NCBI RefSeq assembly: GCF_900491935.1
Contig: NZ_UEXK01000004.1
Coordinates: 2,072,865 to 2,129,866, forward strand
Source of the DNA: Klenkia terrae
GTDB taxonomy: Bacteria > Actinomycetota > Actinomycetes > Mycobacteriales > Geodermatophilaceae
Length of the DNA stretch: 57,002 nt
Direction of reading: 5' to 3'
The notes beneath the pieces are model-generated. The model was not told the DNA's origin. It saw only the letters and a list, made by a program, of their open reading frames with translations, and did not search any database. Below, piece by piece: positions 33,435 to 41,571 of the stretch. Numbering within the stretch: position 1 is the first letter of the stretch; each line of letters starts with the position of its first letter. A program made the translations under genes and the position numbers.

Positions 33435-33540
33435 CCCCTGTCCGCCGCCCGCACGAGCGCTCCTCCTCGTGTCGGCAGGTCCGCCCCGCGACAGCAGCCG
33501 ATGCCGTTCCGGATCACCCCATCGGGGGTCGGGGGCAGAT

Positions 33541-33571
33541 ACTTGATTTCTCAAGTACTTGGGCCTACGGT
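33541..33571 (+). promoter_or_regulatory. promoter and operator of dioxygenase gene
   Basis: ACTTGA-tttc-TCAAGT (33541-33556) is a perfect AT-rich inverted repeat with a further half site ACTTG at 33557. It overlaps a -35-like TTGATT (33543-33548). A -10-like TACGGT follows at 33566-33571 with 17-bp spacing. The ATG at 33578 would then lie at or near +1, suggesting a leaderless mRNA. No SD is present. Confidence 0.55.
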
Positions 33572-33577
33572 CGGGCC

Positions 33578-34456
33578 ATGACCTCGATCTTCGACCCGCG
33601 CGTCCCGGCCGCCGCCTTCGACGAGTTCCTCGTCGACGCCCTCCCCGCCGCCCGTGAGCAGCGGAGCTGGACCGAGGCCGACGGCGCGCTGCCGAGCCTG
33701 TACCTCAGCCACGGCGCACCGCCGCTGTTCGACGACGGCCCGTGGATGCGCGACCTGCACACCTGGGCGTTGTCCATGCCCAAGCCCAAGGACGTGCTGA
33801 TCGTCAGCGCCCACTGGGAGTCCGCCCCCCTCTCGATCTCGTCGTCGGCTGCGCAGACCCCGCTGGTCTACGACTTCGGCGGCTTCGCCCGCCGCTACTA
33901 CGAGATGACCTACGCGACGCCGGACGCGTCGGCGCTGGCCCGCCGGGTGGCCGGCGCGATGCCGGACTCCGAGCCGCTGCACGAGCACCGCGACCGCGGC
34001 CTGGACCACGGCGCCTGGGTGCCGCTGAAGGTGATGTACCCCCTCGGCGACGTCCCGGTGCTGCAGCTGTCGCTCCCGACGCACGACCCGCACCGGCTGC
34101 TCGACCTCGGCCGGCGGATCCGGGAGCTGCGCGAGGAGGGCACCCTGGTGATCGGCTCGGGGTTCATGACCCACGGGCTGCCCTTCCTCACCCGTGAGTC
34201 GATCGCCTCGGGCCAGGTGCCCTCCTGGTCCCGGGACTTCGACGACTGGGCCGCCGAGCTGCTGGCCGCCGGCGACGTCGAGGGCCTGGCCCGCTACGCC
34301 GCCGACGCCCCCGGCCTGCCCTATGCCCACCCCACGGTGGAGCACCTGAGCCCGCTGTTCGTCACGCTCGGTGCCGCCGACGAGCCGGAGCGTCCGGTCA
34401 CCACCACGATCGACGGCTACATGATGGGGCTGTCCCGGAGGTCCTTCCAGCTCTGA
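33578..34456 (+). CDS. class III extradiol ring-cleavage dioxygenase (DODA/YgiD type)
   Basis: Metal-dependent dioxygenase of 292 residues of the LigB/DODA family (YgiD, 4,5-DOPA extradiol dioxygenase). Probable metal and active-site histidines are H45 (LYLSHGAPPLF), H79 (IVSAHWES), H144 (GLDHGAWVPL) and one in TVEHLSPLF, with GSGFMTHGL between. About 30 N-terminal residues precede the usual family start. It should open a catecholic ring, or act as a repair dioxygenase for quinone-like compounds; the natural substrate is unknown. The gene is preceded by an AT-rich palindromic operator, so expression is probably induced by its substrate. Monocistronic; convergent with the chemoreceptor genes. 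Confidence 0.87.
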   Translation: MTSIFDPRVPAAAFDEFLVDALPAAREQRSWTEADGALPSLYLSHGAPPLFDDGPWMRDLHTWALSMPKPKDVLIVSAHWESAPLSISSSAAQTPLVYDFGGFARRYYEMTYATPDASALARRVAGAMPDSEPLHEHRDRGLDHGAWVPLKVMYPLGDVPVLQLSLPTHDPHRLLDLGRRIRELREEGTLVIGSGFMTHGLPFLTRESIASGQVPSWSRDFDDWAAELLAAGDVEGLARYAADAPGLPYAHPTVEHLSPLFVTLGAADEPERPVTTTIDGYMMGLSRRSFQL

Positions 34457-34468
34457 GCCCCTCCCGGG

Positions 34469-36079
34469 CTAGGTGCGGAAGGTGCTCACCGTGGCCCGCA
34501 GATCACCTGCCATCCGGGCGAGCTCGTCCACCGCGGACCGGCTCTGGCCCAGGGCCTCGGTGGTCGCCCGCGCGGCCCCCGAGACGCCGGTGATGTTCTG
34601 CTCGATCTCGGTCGTGCCCGCTGCGGCCTCGGCCACCGACCGGGACATCTCCTGGGTGGTCGCGGTCTGCTCCTCGACCGCGGAGGCGATGGTGAGCTGG
34701 TAGTCGTTGATCTGCGCGATGACCGTGCCGATCCGCCCGATCGCGTCGACCGCGCCGCCGGTGTCGGTCTGGATCGCCGTCCCCCGCCGGATGATCTCCT
34801 CGGTGGCCAGGGCCGTGGCCTGCGCCAGCTGCTTGCCCTCGTCGGCCACGACCGCGAAGCCCCGGCCCGCCTCGCCGGCCCGGGCCGCCTCGATGGTGGC
34901 GTTGAGCGCCAGCAGCTTGGTCTGGCCCGCGATGGCCGAGATCAGCTTGACCACGTCGCCGATCTCCTGGGACGACTCGCCCAGCCGGCCGATCGTCGCG
35001 TTGGTGTCCGCGGCCTCCTCGACCGCACCGGCGGCGACCCGGGCGGCCTCGCCGGCGTTCTGGGCGATCTCCCGGATGGAGGCGCTCATCTGCTCGGCAC
35101 CGGCCGCCACGGTCGCGACCGACCGGGACACCTCGCCGGCCGCCGCGGTCGCGGCACCGGACTGCCCGGAGGTCTGCTCCGCCGAGACCGAGATCTGCGC
35201 GGAGGACTCGGCCAGGCCGGCCGCAGCGCCCGCCACGGCGTCGGCCGAGCGGACCACCGAGCCGATCAGCTCGCGCAGCGAGGCCTGCGCGGCCTGCAGC
35301 GCGCGGCCCATCTGGCCGATCTCGTCGTTGCCGCGGACGCCGAACTGCACGGTCAAGTCGCCCTCGGCCAGGGCCTCGAGACCCAGCTTGAGGCGCCCCA
35401 CGGGTCGGACGACGGACAGGTAGGTGTCCCGACCGACCTTCGCCACGCCGGCCAGGCCGAGCAGCGCGATCAGCGGTCCGGCCCAGGTGGTGATCTGCAC
35501 CGTGCGGGCCAGCTCGGCGCGGGCGTCGGCCAGGTCGGCGTCCAGGGCCTCGGTGGCGGCCGCCACGGCCGCGCCGGTCGTGTCCTCCGCCGCCTGCACC
35601 TCGGTCCAGCGCCGCCGGGCCGCACCCTGGTCGGCGACCGCGTCGGCCACGAAGGCCGAGACGGTGCCGGCGTAGTCGGTGGCCGACGTGCCCAGGGCCT
35701 GCACCGCCTGCGCGGCGTCCCCGTCCAGCGCTGCCCCGCCGACCTGGTCCACCAGCTCCTGCACCCGCTCGCCGAGCCCGGCCACCTGGCCCTGCTGGCT
35801 CTGCGGGTCGGCGCGGATGAGCGCCTCGTAGGCCTCGACCTGCAGCTCGCTGGTGCGCTGGCCCAGGGCCAGGACGTCCGAGCGGGCGGCCGACAGCTCG
35901 TCGACCCGCCCCGACGACGCGACGACGGTCGCGTTGCCGAGGACGAGGGCCGTCACCAGCGCGCCCACGGCGGCCAGGACGACGAGCCCCAGCACCGTGC
36001 CCTTGAAGCGGAGGGAGCGGTAGGCCAGCCCGCGACGACGTCGCACCGGCGCCCCACCCTGCGCGGCGGCCCTGGTCAC
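34469..36079 (-). CDS. methyl-accepting chemotaxis protein with atypical signalling tip
   Basis: Chemoreceptor of 536 residues. TM1 is about 25-48, a helical outer sensor domain runs to about 195, TM2 is about 196-218, then HAMP ([24 protein letters not shown]) and a long coiled-coil signalling domain. At the conserved hairpin tip the sequence reads [24 protein letters not shown], then [15 protein letters not shown]. Family consensus and the paralogue downstream have QTN and EVKELA, so N-to-K, V-to-G and E-to-Q changes affect the CheA/CheW contact region. The GTG start overlaps the stop of the upstream receptor gene. It probably arose by tandem duplication. Confidence 0.9.
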   Translation of the reverse strand: MTRAAAQGGAPVRRRRGLAYRSLRFKGTVLGLVVLAAVGALVTALVLGNATVVASSGRVDELSAARSDVLALGQRTSELQVEAYEALIRADPQSQQGQVAGLGERVQELVDQVGGAALDGDAAQAVQALGTSATDYAGTVSAFVADAVADQGAARRRWTEVQAAEDTTGAAVAAATEALDADLADARAELARTVQITTWAGPLIALLGLAGVAKVGRDTYLSVVRPVGRLKLGLEALAEGDLTVQFGVRGNDEIGQMGRALQAAQASLRELIGSVVRSADAVAGAAAGLAESSAQISVSAEQTSGQSGAATAAAGEVSRSVATVAAGAEQMSASIREIAQNAGEAARVAAGAVEEAADTNATIGRLGESSQEIGDVVKLISAIAGQTKLLALNATIEAARAGEAGRGFAVVADEGKQLAQATALATEEIIRRGTAIQTDTGGAVDAIGRIGTVIAQINDYQLTIASAVEEQTATTQEMSRSVAEAAAGTTEIEQNITGVSGAARATTEALGQSRSAVDELARMAGDLRATVSTFRT

Positions 36080-37653
36080 CAGGTGAACGTCCCCACCGTG
36101 GTGCGGAGCTCGCCGGCCATGCGGGCCAGCTCGTCCACGGCGACCCGGGTCTGCCCCAGCGCCTGCGTGGTCGCCCCCGCCGCGCCCGACACCCCGGTGA
36201 TCGTCGACGCGATCTCCGTCGTCCCGCCCGCGGCCTCGGCCACGCTGCGCGACATCTCGTTGGTCGTCGCCGTCTGCTCCTCGACCGCACTGGCGATCGT
36301 GAGCTGGTAGTCGTTGATCTGCCCGATGACCGTGCCGATCCGGCCGATCGCCGCCACCGCACCACCGGTGTCGGCCTGGATCGCCTCCACCCGCCGGGCG
36401 ATGTCCTCGGTCGCCCGAGCGGTCTCCTGCGCCAGCTCCTTCACCTCGTTCGCCACCACCGCGAAGCCCTTGCCCGCCTCGCCGGCCCGCGCGGCCTCGA
36501 TGGTCGCGTTCAGCGCCAGCAGGTTCGTCTGCTCCGCGATGCTCGTGATCACCTTGATCACGTCACCGATCTCCTTCGACGACACACCCAGCTTGGTGAT
36601 CGTGGCGTTGGTCCGCTCGGCCTCGGAGACCGCGTCCGCGGCCACCCGGGCCGCCTCGTTGGCGTTCTGCGCGATCTCCCGGATCGACGCCGACATCTCC
36701 TCGGCACCGGCGGCGACCGTCGCCACGCTGCGCGACACCTCGTCGGCCGCCGACGACACCGACCCCGACTGCACGCTGGTCTGCTCCGCCGACGCCGCGA
36801 TCTGCGCCGCCGAGGCCGACAGCTCCTCGCTGGAGGCCGCCACCGCGTCCGCCGACCCGACCACCGAGGCCATCAGCGAGCGGAGCTGGCCCTGCGCGGT
36901 GCCCAGCGCCTCGGCCATCCGGCCGAGCTCGTCCCGGGAGTGCACGGTCGGGGTGACCGTGAGGTCGCCGTGCTCCAGCGCCTCCAGGGACACCTGCACC
37001 GAGGACACCGAGCGCTTGATGCCGCGGATGACGTACCAGGCGACCAGCGAGCCGAGCAGCACCATGGCGACCAGCCCGCCGACCATGGTCCAGATCGCCT
37101 GGGCGGCCTTGGCGTCGGTCGAGACGATCTGCGTGGCGGCCTCCTCGCTGGACCGGTCGGACTCCGCGGAGAAGTCGTCCATCACCGAGTCCACCGCCGA
37201 CTGCAGCGAGCCGGTCAGCACCGTCGCGACGCCGGCCTGGTTGCCCGCGTCGGCCGCCGGGACCAGCTGCTGGTCGGCGATCGTGTAGTAGGTGTTCAGG
37301 TCCGACCGGAACTGGGCCCAGGCCGCGGCGTCGATGGCGTGGTCGGCGTAGTCCTCGACCTTCTGGTCGAACTCCGTGCGGCGCTCGGCCAGCTCGGCGG
37401 CCATCTCCTCGCGGCCGTCGTCGTCCAGCAGGGCGTAGCCGGCGTACCGGGCCCGGTCGCCCTGGTAGGCGCGCTGCAGCTCGCCGAGCGCGACCAGCTG
37501 GACGATGTGGCCGTCGTAGAGGTCGTTGGCCTCCGCGCGCAGGAAGGACAGGCGGGACAGCGCCAGCCCGGTGAGGGCTGCGGCGAGCAGGCAGACGACC
37601 GCGACCACGGCGCCGATCTTGATCGAGACAGATCTGTCGGTGAACCAACGCAC
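36076..37653 (-). CDS. methyl-accepting chemotaxis protein
   Basis: Chemoreceptor of 525 residues. TM1 is about 10-32, a four-helix-bundle-like periplasmic domain (4HB_MCP type; [31 protein letters not shown]) follows, TM2 is about 178-200, then HAMP and a signalling domain with the canonical tip [42 protein letters not shown] at 37653 with GGGAG upstream. It is the first gene of the receptor pair and overlaps the second by 4 bp. The ligand is unknown. A FliA-like promoter candidate lies about 50-75 bp upstream, consistent with expression together with flagellar genes. Confidence 0.92.
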   Translation of the reverse strand: MRWFTDRSVSIKIGAVVAVVCLLAAALTGLALSRLSFLRAEANDLYDGHIVQLVALGELQRAYQGDRARYAGYALLDDDGREEMAAELAERRTEFDQKVEDYADHAIDAAAWAQFRSDLNTYYTIADQQLVPAADAGNQAGVATVLTGSLQSAVDSVMDDFSAESDRSSEEAATQIVSTDAKAAQAIWTMVGGLVAMVLLGSLVAWYVIRGIKRSVSSVQVSLEALEHGDLTVTPTVHSRDELGRMAEALGTAQGQLRSLMASVVGSADAVAASSEELSASAAQIAASAEQTSVQSGSVSSAADEVSRSVATVAAGAEEMSASIREIAQNANEAARVAADAVSEAERTNATITKLGVSSKEIGDVIKVITSIAEQTNLLALNATIEAARAGEAGKGFAVVANEVKELAQETARATEDIARRVEAIQADTGGAVAAIGRIGTVIGQINDYQLTIASAVEEQTATTNEMSRSVAEAAGGTTEIASTITGVSGAAGATTQALGQTRVAVDELARMAGELRTTVGTFTW

Positions 37654-37703
37654 GGTGTACTCCCAGGCGACGAGCCGGCTGAGCTGCCGGTCACACCCGT
37701 CCC

Positions 37704-37730
37704 TACGGTCCCACCCGCCCCAGGGTTGAG
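37704..37730 (-). promoter_or_regulatory. candidate FliA-type promoter of chemoreceptor operon
   Basis: On the minus strand CTCA (37730-37727) is followed after 17 bp by ACCGTA (37709-37704). This resembles the CTCA-spacer-GCCGAA flagellar sigma promoters described for motile actinobacteria. It lies 50 bp upstream of the receptor start. The match is partial. Confidence 0.3.
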
Positions 37731-37810
37731 CCGCCCTGGTCCATCGTCACCGAACCGCACCCTGACCTGCGGGTCGTCGTCCTGCGGCGGTCGACTTCTC
37801 GACCGCCCGG

Positions 37811-38218
37811 TCAGCTCTCCCGGGGGGAGCTCTTGACGCCGAGGATCGGGCAGTCGACGTCCAGCAGGATCCGCTGGGCGGCCGAGCCCATCAGCAGCTT
37901 GCCCACCGCCGAGCGCTTCCGCAGGCCGATGACCAGCAGTTCTGCCCCGGTCTCGGTGCAGGCCGCGGCGAGCTCCTCGGCCACGTCGCGGCCGCGGACG
38001 GGCTGGCGGATCTCGGTCTGCAGGCCGGAGGCGGCCAGCTCGTCGTGCAGCGCGCGGAGCTGGTCACCGCGGAGGAACTCCTCGTCGACCAGGGCGTCGC
38101 CGCGGGAGGAGTTGACCACCACGAGCAGGGCCTCGCGGCGGTGCGCCTCGAGGACGGCGTGGTCCAGCGCGGCCCGGCCACGGGGGTGGGGGACGTAGCC
38201 CACGACGACGGCGCTCAC
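37811..38218 (-). CDS. universal stress protein (UspA family)
   Basis: Single-domain USP of 135 residues. It begins [22 protein letters not shown] and ends with the nucleotide-binding region [36 protein letters not shown], close to the G-2x-G-9x-G(S/T) ATP motif. The GTG start overlaps the tctA stop as GTGA, making it the last gene of a tctC-tctB-tctA-usp operon. USP genes attached to Tct transporters are unusual enough to suggest that it modulates the transporter or responds to its substrate (inference). Confidence 0.88.
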   Translation of the reverse strand: MSAVVVGYVPHPRGRAALDHAVLEAHRREALLVVVNSSRGDALVDEEFLRGDQLRALHDELAASGLQTEIRQPVRGRDVAEELAAACTETGAELLVIGLRKRSAVGKLLMGSAAQRILLDVDCPILGVKSSPRES

Positions 38219-39777
38219 GGGGTGCCTCCCTCTCGGTTCGCTGCGGTCTGCACCTCTCGATCCTCCTCCTGCTCCTGGGCCACCTCGGCCGGGGTCGCCC
38301 GCCGCCCGCGCACCGCGCGGAGCACGACCGGCCCGACCAGGGCGAGCAGGGCCAGCAGCAGCACGACCCGGCTGAACCAGCTGTCCACCAGCACCGAGAG
38401 GTCGCCGTCGCTGATCGCCAGCGCCCGGCGCAGGTTGGTCTCCGCGATCGGCCCCAGGATCAGCCCGATCACCGCCGGGGCCACCGGCCAGCCGAACCGG
38501 CGCATCGCGAACCCGAGCAGGCCCAGGCCGAGCAGGATCACCAGGTCCAGCGGGTCGGCGTTCACCGCGAACGAGCCCAGCGAGGCGAAGGTGAGGATGC
38601 CCGCGTACAGGTAGGGGCGCGGGATCTTCAGCAGCTTCACCCACAGGCCGACCAGCGGCAGGTTCAGCACGACGAGCATGACGTTGCCGATGAACAGCGA
38701 CGCGATCAGCGCCCAGACCAGCGGGCCCTCGGTGGTCAGCAGCGTCGGGCCGGGCTGGATCCCGTAGCCCTGGAACGCGGCCAGGATGATCGCCGCGGTC
38801 GCCGAGGTCGGGATGCCCAGCGTCAGCAGCGGCACCAGCACACCGGCGGCGGAGGCGTTGTTGGCCGCCTCCGGCCCGGCGACGCCCTCGATGGCGCCGT
38901 GGCCGAACTCCTCGGGGTGCTTGGTGAGCTTCTTCTCGGTGGCGTAGGAGAGGAACGTCGGGATCTCCGCACCGCCGGCGGGCATGACGCCGAACGGGAA
39001 ACCCAGCGCGGTGCCGCGCAGCCACGGCTTCCACGACCGGCGCCAGTCCTCCTTGGTCAGCCACCCGCCCTTGTGGTCGATGACCTGCACCGACCCCTTG
39101 CGCAACCGGCTGGCCACGTACAGCGCCTCGCCGACGGCGAACAGCGCCACCGCGACCACGACGACGTCGATGCCGTCGGAGAGCTGCGGGATGCCGAGGG
39201 TGAACCGCTCCTGCCCGGACAGGACGTCGGTGCCGACCAGGCCCAGGTACAGCCCCAGGCACAGCGCCGCCAGCCCGCGCAGCGGGGAGGACCCCAGCAC
39301 GCTGGCCACCGCGACGAACGCCAGGACGGCGAGGGCGAAGTAGTCCGCCGTCGTCACGTTGATCGCGACCTGCACCAGGGTCGGCGCGACCAGGGCGAGC
39401 AGCAGGGTGGCGATGGTGCCGGCGACGAACGAGCCGATCGCCGCGGTGGCCAGGGCCGCGGACCCGCGGCCGGCCTTGGCCATCTTGTTGCCCTCGAGCG
39501 CGGTCATGATCGACGCGGACTCACCGGGGGTGTTCAGCAGGATCGACGTGGTCGACCCGCCGTACATGCCGCCGTAGTAGATGCCGGCGAACATGATCAG
39601 CGCGCTGGTCGGCTCCAGCACGTAGGTGGCCGGCAGCAGCAGGGCCACCGTCATGGCCGGGCCGATGCCCGGCAGCACGCCGACGGCGGTGCCCAGCAGC
39701 ACGCCGAGCAGCGCGAAGAGCAGGTTGACCGGGGTGATCGCGTCGGCGAACCCGCCGAGCAGGTCGGAGATGGCCAT
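38215..39777 (-). CDS. tctA: tripartite tricarboxylate transporter, large permease TctA
   Basis: Large membrane subunit of 520 residues with about 11-12 helices. Family motifs are [28 protein letters not shown] near the N terminus, [43 protein letters not shown], and in the second half [27 protein letters not shown]. It forms the transport channel with TctB and receives substrate from TctC, probably citrate or another carboxylate, driven by the ion gradient. ATG at 39777 directly abuts the tctB stop. The C-terminal tail is charged and Glu/Gln-rich. Confidence 0.93.
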   Translation of the reverse strand: MAISDLLGGFADAITPVNLLFALLGVLLGTAVGVLPGIGPAMTVALLLPATYVLEPTSALIMFAGIYYGGMYGGSTTSILLNTPGESASIMTALEGNKMAKAGRGSAALATAAIGSFVAGTIATLLLALVAPTLVQVAINVTTADYFALAVLAFVAVASVLGSSPLRGLAALCLGLYLGLVGTDVLSGQERFTLGIPQLSDGIDVVVVAVALFAVGEALYVASRLRKGSVQVIDHKGGWLTKEDWRRSWKPWLRGTALGFPFGVMPAGGAEIPTFLSYATEKKLTKHPEEFGHGAIEGVAGPEAANNASAAGVLVPLLTLGIPTSATAAIILAAFQGYGIQPGPTLLTTEGPLVWALIASLFIGNVMLVVLNLPLVGLWVKLLKIPRPYLYAGILTFASLGSFAVNADPLDLVILLGLGLLGFAMRRFGWPVAPAVIGLILGPIAETNLRRALAISDGDLSVLVDSWFSRVVLLLALLALVGPVVLRAVRGRRATPAEVAQEQEEDREVQTAANREGGTP

Positions 39778-40344
39778 CTAGAACCAGCTCGTCAGGAACT
39801 CGAGGACGATCCCGCCGGGCAGCGCCACGTTCAGCGCCTTGACGAAGATGATCCAGACGACGCAGCCGACGGTCAGCCCGACGAGGAACGGCCGCACCGC
39901 CGCCACCGGGGTCAGCCGGCCCTGCAGCGTGGTGGCCACCGCGGCGAACATCAGCGCGACCGCCAGCGGCCAGCCGACCACGTTGATCAGCAGCGCGTGC
40001 GCCACGAAGGCCACCGCGATGACCGCGACGGCCCGCCAGTCGGTCGGGGCGTCGGGGTCGACGTCCTCGCCGTCGTCGGCCGGGCCGCGGTCCCCGCGCA
40101 GCACCCGCAGGGCCAGCAGGGCACCGGTGAGCACCGACAGCCCGCCGACCGCGTAGGGGAAGAACCGCGGGCCGACCGTGTTGCTCGACCCCGGGATCGC
40201 GATCGCGCCGGCGTCCACCAGGAGGTAGACGCCCAGGGCGGCCAGCAGCACCGCAGCGACCAGCTCGCCGTTGAACGACCCCGGCCGCTGGGCCACCGGG
40301 GTCGCCGGGGTCTCCGCGGCGACCGACTCCTCCGCCTCGTTCAC
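39778..40344 (-). CDS. tctB: tripartite tricarboxylate transporter, small permease TctB
   Basis: Small membrane subunit of 188 residues with four predicted helices (about 27-46, 58-80, 107-140 and 150-175). The segment VGPRFFPYAVGGLSVLTGALLAL is typical of TctB. An acidic cytosolic loop (DRGPADDGEDVDPDAPTDW) lies between helices 2 and 3. The GTG start overlaps the tctC stop (GTGA), and its stop abuts tctA, so the three subunits are co-translated. It is recognised mainly by position and topology, since TctB sequences are poorly conserved. Confidence 0.87.
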   Translation of the reverse strand: MNEAEESVAAETPATPVAQRPGSFNGELVAAVLLAALGVYLLVDAGAIAIPGSSNTVGPRFFPYAVGGLSVLTGALLALRVLRGDRGPADDGEDVDPDAPTDWRAVAVIAVAFVAHALLINVVGWPLAVALMFAAVATTLQGRLTPVAAVRPFLVGLTVGCVVWIIFVKALNVALPGGIVLEFLTSWF

Positions 40345-41333
40345 TGGATCAACCCGATCTCGGTGAGGACCTGGCGCACGCGGGTCTCCTCCTCGGCGAG
40401 GAACTCGCCGTACTCGTCGCCGGTCTGGAAGGTGTCCAGCCAGCCGTTGGCGTCCAGTGCCTCGGCCCACTCATCGGTGTCGTGCGCCTCGGTGACCAGG
40501 GCGATCAGGTCCTCGCGGGCGCCGTCGGACATCCCCGGCCGGGCCATCAGGCCGCGCCAGTTGGTGACCTCGACGTCGAAGCCGCTCTCGACGATCGTCG
40601 GGACGTCGGGGACCTGGTTGGACCGCTCGGCGGTGGAGACCGCGATGCCCTTGAGGTCACCGGCCTGCACCTGCGGGCCGTAGTCCGCGGTGCCGGAGAT
40701 GCCGGCGGCGACCTGGTTGCCCAGCAGCGCGGCCAGGGACTCCCCGCCGCCGGAGTAGGCGATGTAGTTGACCTCGACCGGGTCGATGCCGGCGGCCTGG
40801 GCGAGGAGCCCGGCCAGGATCTGGTCGGTGCCGCCGGCCGAGCCGCCGGCGATGGGGGTGCCGCGGGGGTCCGCCGCCCAGCCCGCCACGAAGTCCTCGA
40901 GGGTGTCGTACGGCGAGTCCGCCGGCACGACGATCAGCTCGGTCTCGGCGATCAGCTGGGCGATCGGGGTGACGTCGTCCAGCCGGGTGGTCGAGTCGTT
41001 GGTGTCGATGGCGCCCACCATGACCAGGCCCATCATCATCAGCAGCGCGTCGTCGTCCTCGCGGGCGAGCTGGCCGATGCCGATCGTGCCGCCGGCGCCC
41101 TCGACGTTGAACACCTGCACGTTGCGGGCGACCCCGGCCTGCTGGATCACCCGCTGCAGGGTCCGGGCGGTGGTGTCCCACCCGCCGCCCGGGCTGGCCG
41201 GGACCATCATCCGCAGCCGGGAGAGGTCCCCGGGCTGGACGACGGTGCCCGCGCAGGCGGCCACGGTGGACAGCGCCGGCAGCGCGAGCGCCCCGGCCAG
41301 GAACCCACGTCGGGTCAGCGCCACGGGCTGCAC
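40341..41333 (-). CDS. tctC: tripartite tricarboxylate transporter binding protein TctC
   Basis: Extracytoplasmic solute receptor of 330 residues. The N terminus LTRRGFLAGALALPALSTVAAC combines a twin-arginine motif with a lipobox at Cys27, so it is probably a Tat-exported lipoprotein. The mature part shows the Bug/TctC fold with LRMMVPASPGGGWDTTAR and the ligand loop GGSAGGTDQILAGLLAQAAG. The family binds carboxylates such as citrate, and the specificity is unknown. GTG at 41333 starts the operon. Upstream (41334-41412) was probably the ancestral otsB-tctC intergenic region before the islet at 41.4-43.4 kb was inserted. Confidence 0.92.
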   Translation of the reverse strand: MQPVALTRRGFLAGALALPALSTVAACAGTVVQPGDLSRLRMMVPASPGGGWDTTARTLQRVIQQAGVARNVQVFNVEGAGGTIGIGQLAREDDDALLMMMGLVMVGAIDTNDSTTRLDDVTPIAQLIAETELIVVPADSPYDTLEDFVAGWAADPRGTPIAGGSAGGTDQILAGLLAQAAGIDPVEVNYIAYSGGGESLAALLGNQVAAGISGTADYGPQVQAGDLKGIAVSTAERSNQVPDVPTIVESGFDVEVTNWRGLMARPGMSDGAREDLIALVTEAHDTDEWAEALDANGWLDTFQTGDEYGEFLAEEETRVRQVLTEIGLIQ

Positions 41334-41412
41334 CCGGGCTGGTCGGCGATCACCTGGCCACCGTAGGTGAGAGCGCGCTGTGCGTCACATGTCCGTTGTG
41401 ACCACAAGGGGG

Positions 41413-41460
41413 TCAGACGGCGAGCGCGACCGCCAGGGCCTCGAGCAGGTCGCGCACGCC
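41413..41460. repeat. direct repeat of otsB 3' end, distal copy
   Basis: A 48-bp copy of the last codons of otsB, matching 43362-43409 at 46 of 48 positions with an uninterrupted 32-bp identical core. Read on the minus strand it still encodes [15 protein letters not shown] and a TGA stop. It lies on the far side of the AlbA_2-domain gene, so together with the copy at otsB it brackets a 1.9-kb insertion. Confidence 0.85.
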
Positions 41461-41526
41461 CGAGGTCGCCACTCGCCAGGGGCGGTAAAGGCGTACAGCG
41501 TGCACATCTTGGTAGACCAGTGTTGC

Positions 41527-41543
41527 TTTAGCATCTAGCTAAA
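41527..41543 (+). promoter_or_regulatory. palindrome upstream of AlbA_2-domain gene
   Basis: TTTAGC-ATCTA-GCTAAA, an AT-rich inverted repeat 29 bp before the GTG start, in otherwise GC-rich DNA. It is a candidate operator or promoter element for the islet gene, which carries a winged-helix-like C terminus that could bind it. Confidence 0.4.
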
Positions 41544-41571
41544 CCCACACTTGGATGGGAGAGTTGAATCC

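Noticed and set aside
28809-33581. A 1590-codon plus-strand open frame antisense to the FN3 protein
   Set aside because: Its Gly/Val/Asp repeats mirror the FN3 repeats on the minus strand. It has no recognisable domain or start signal.
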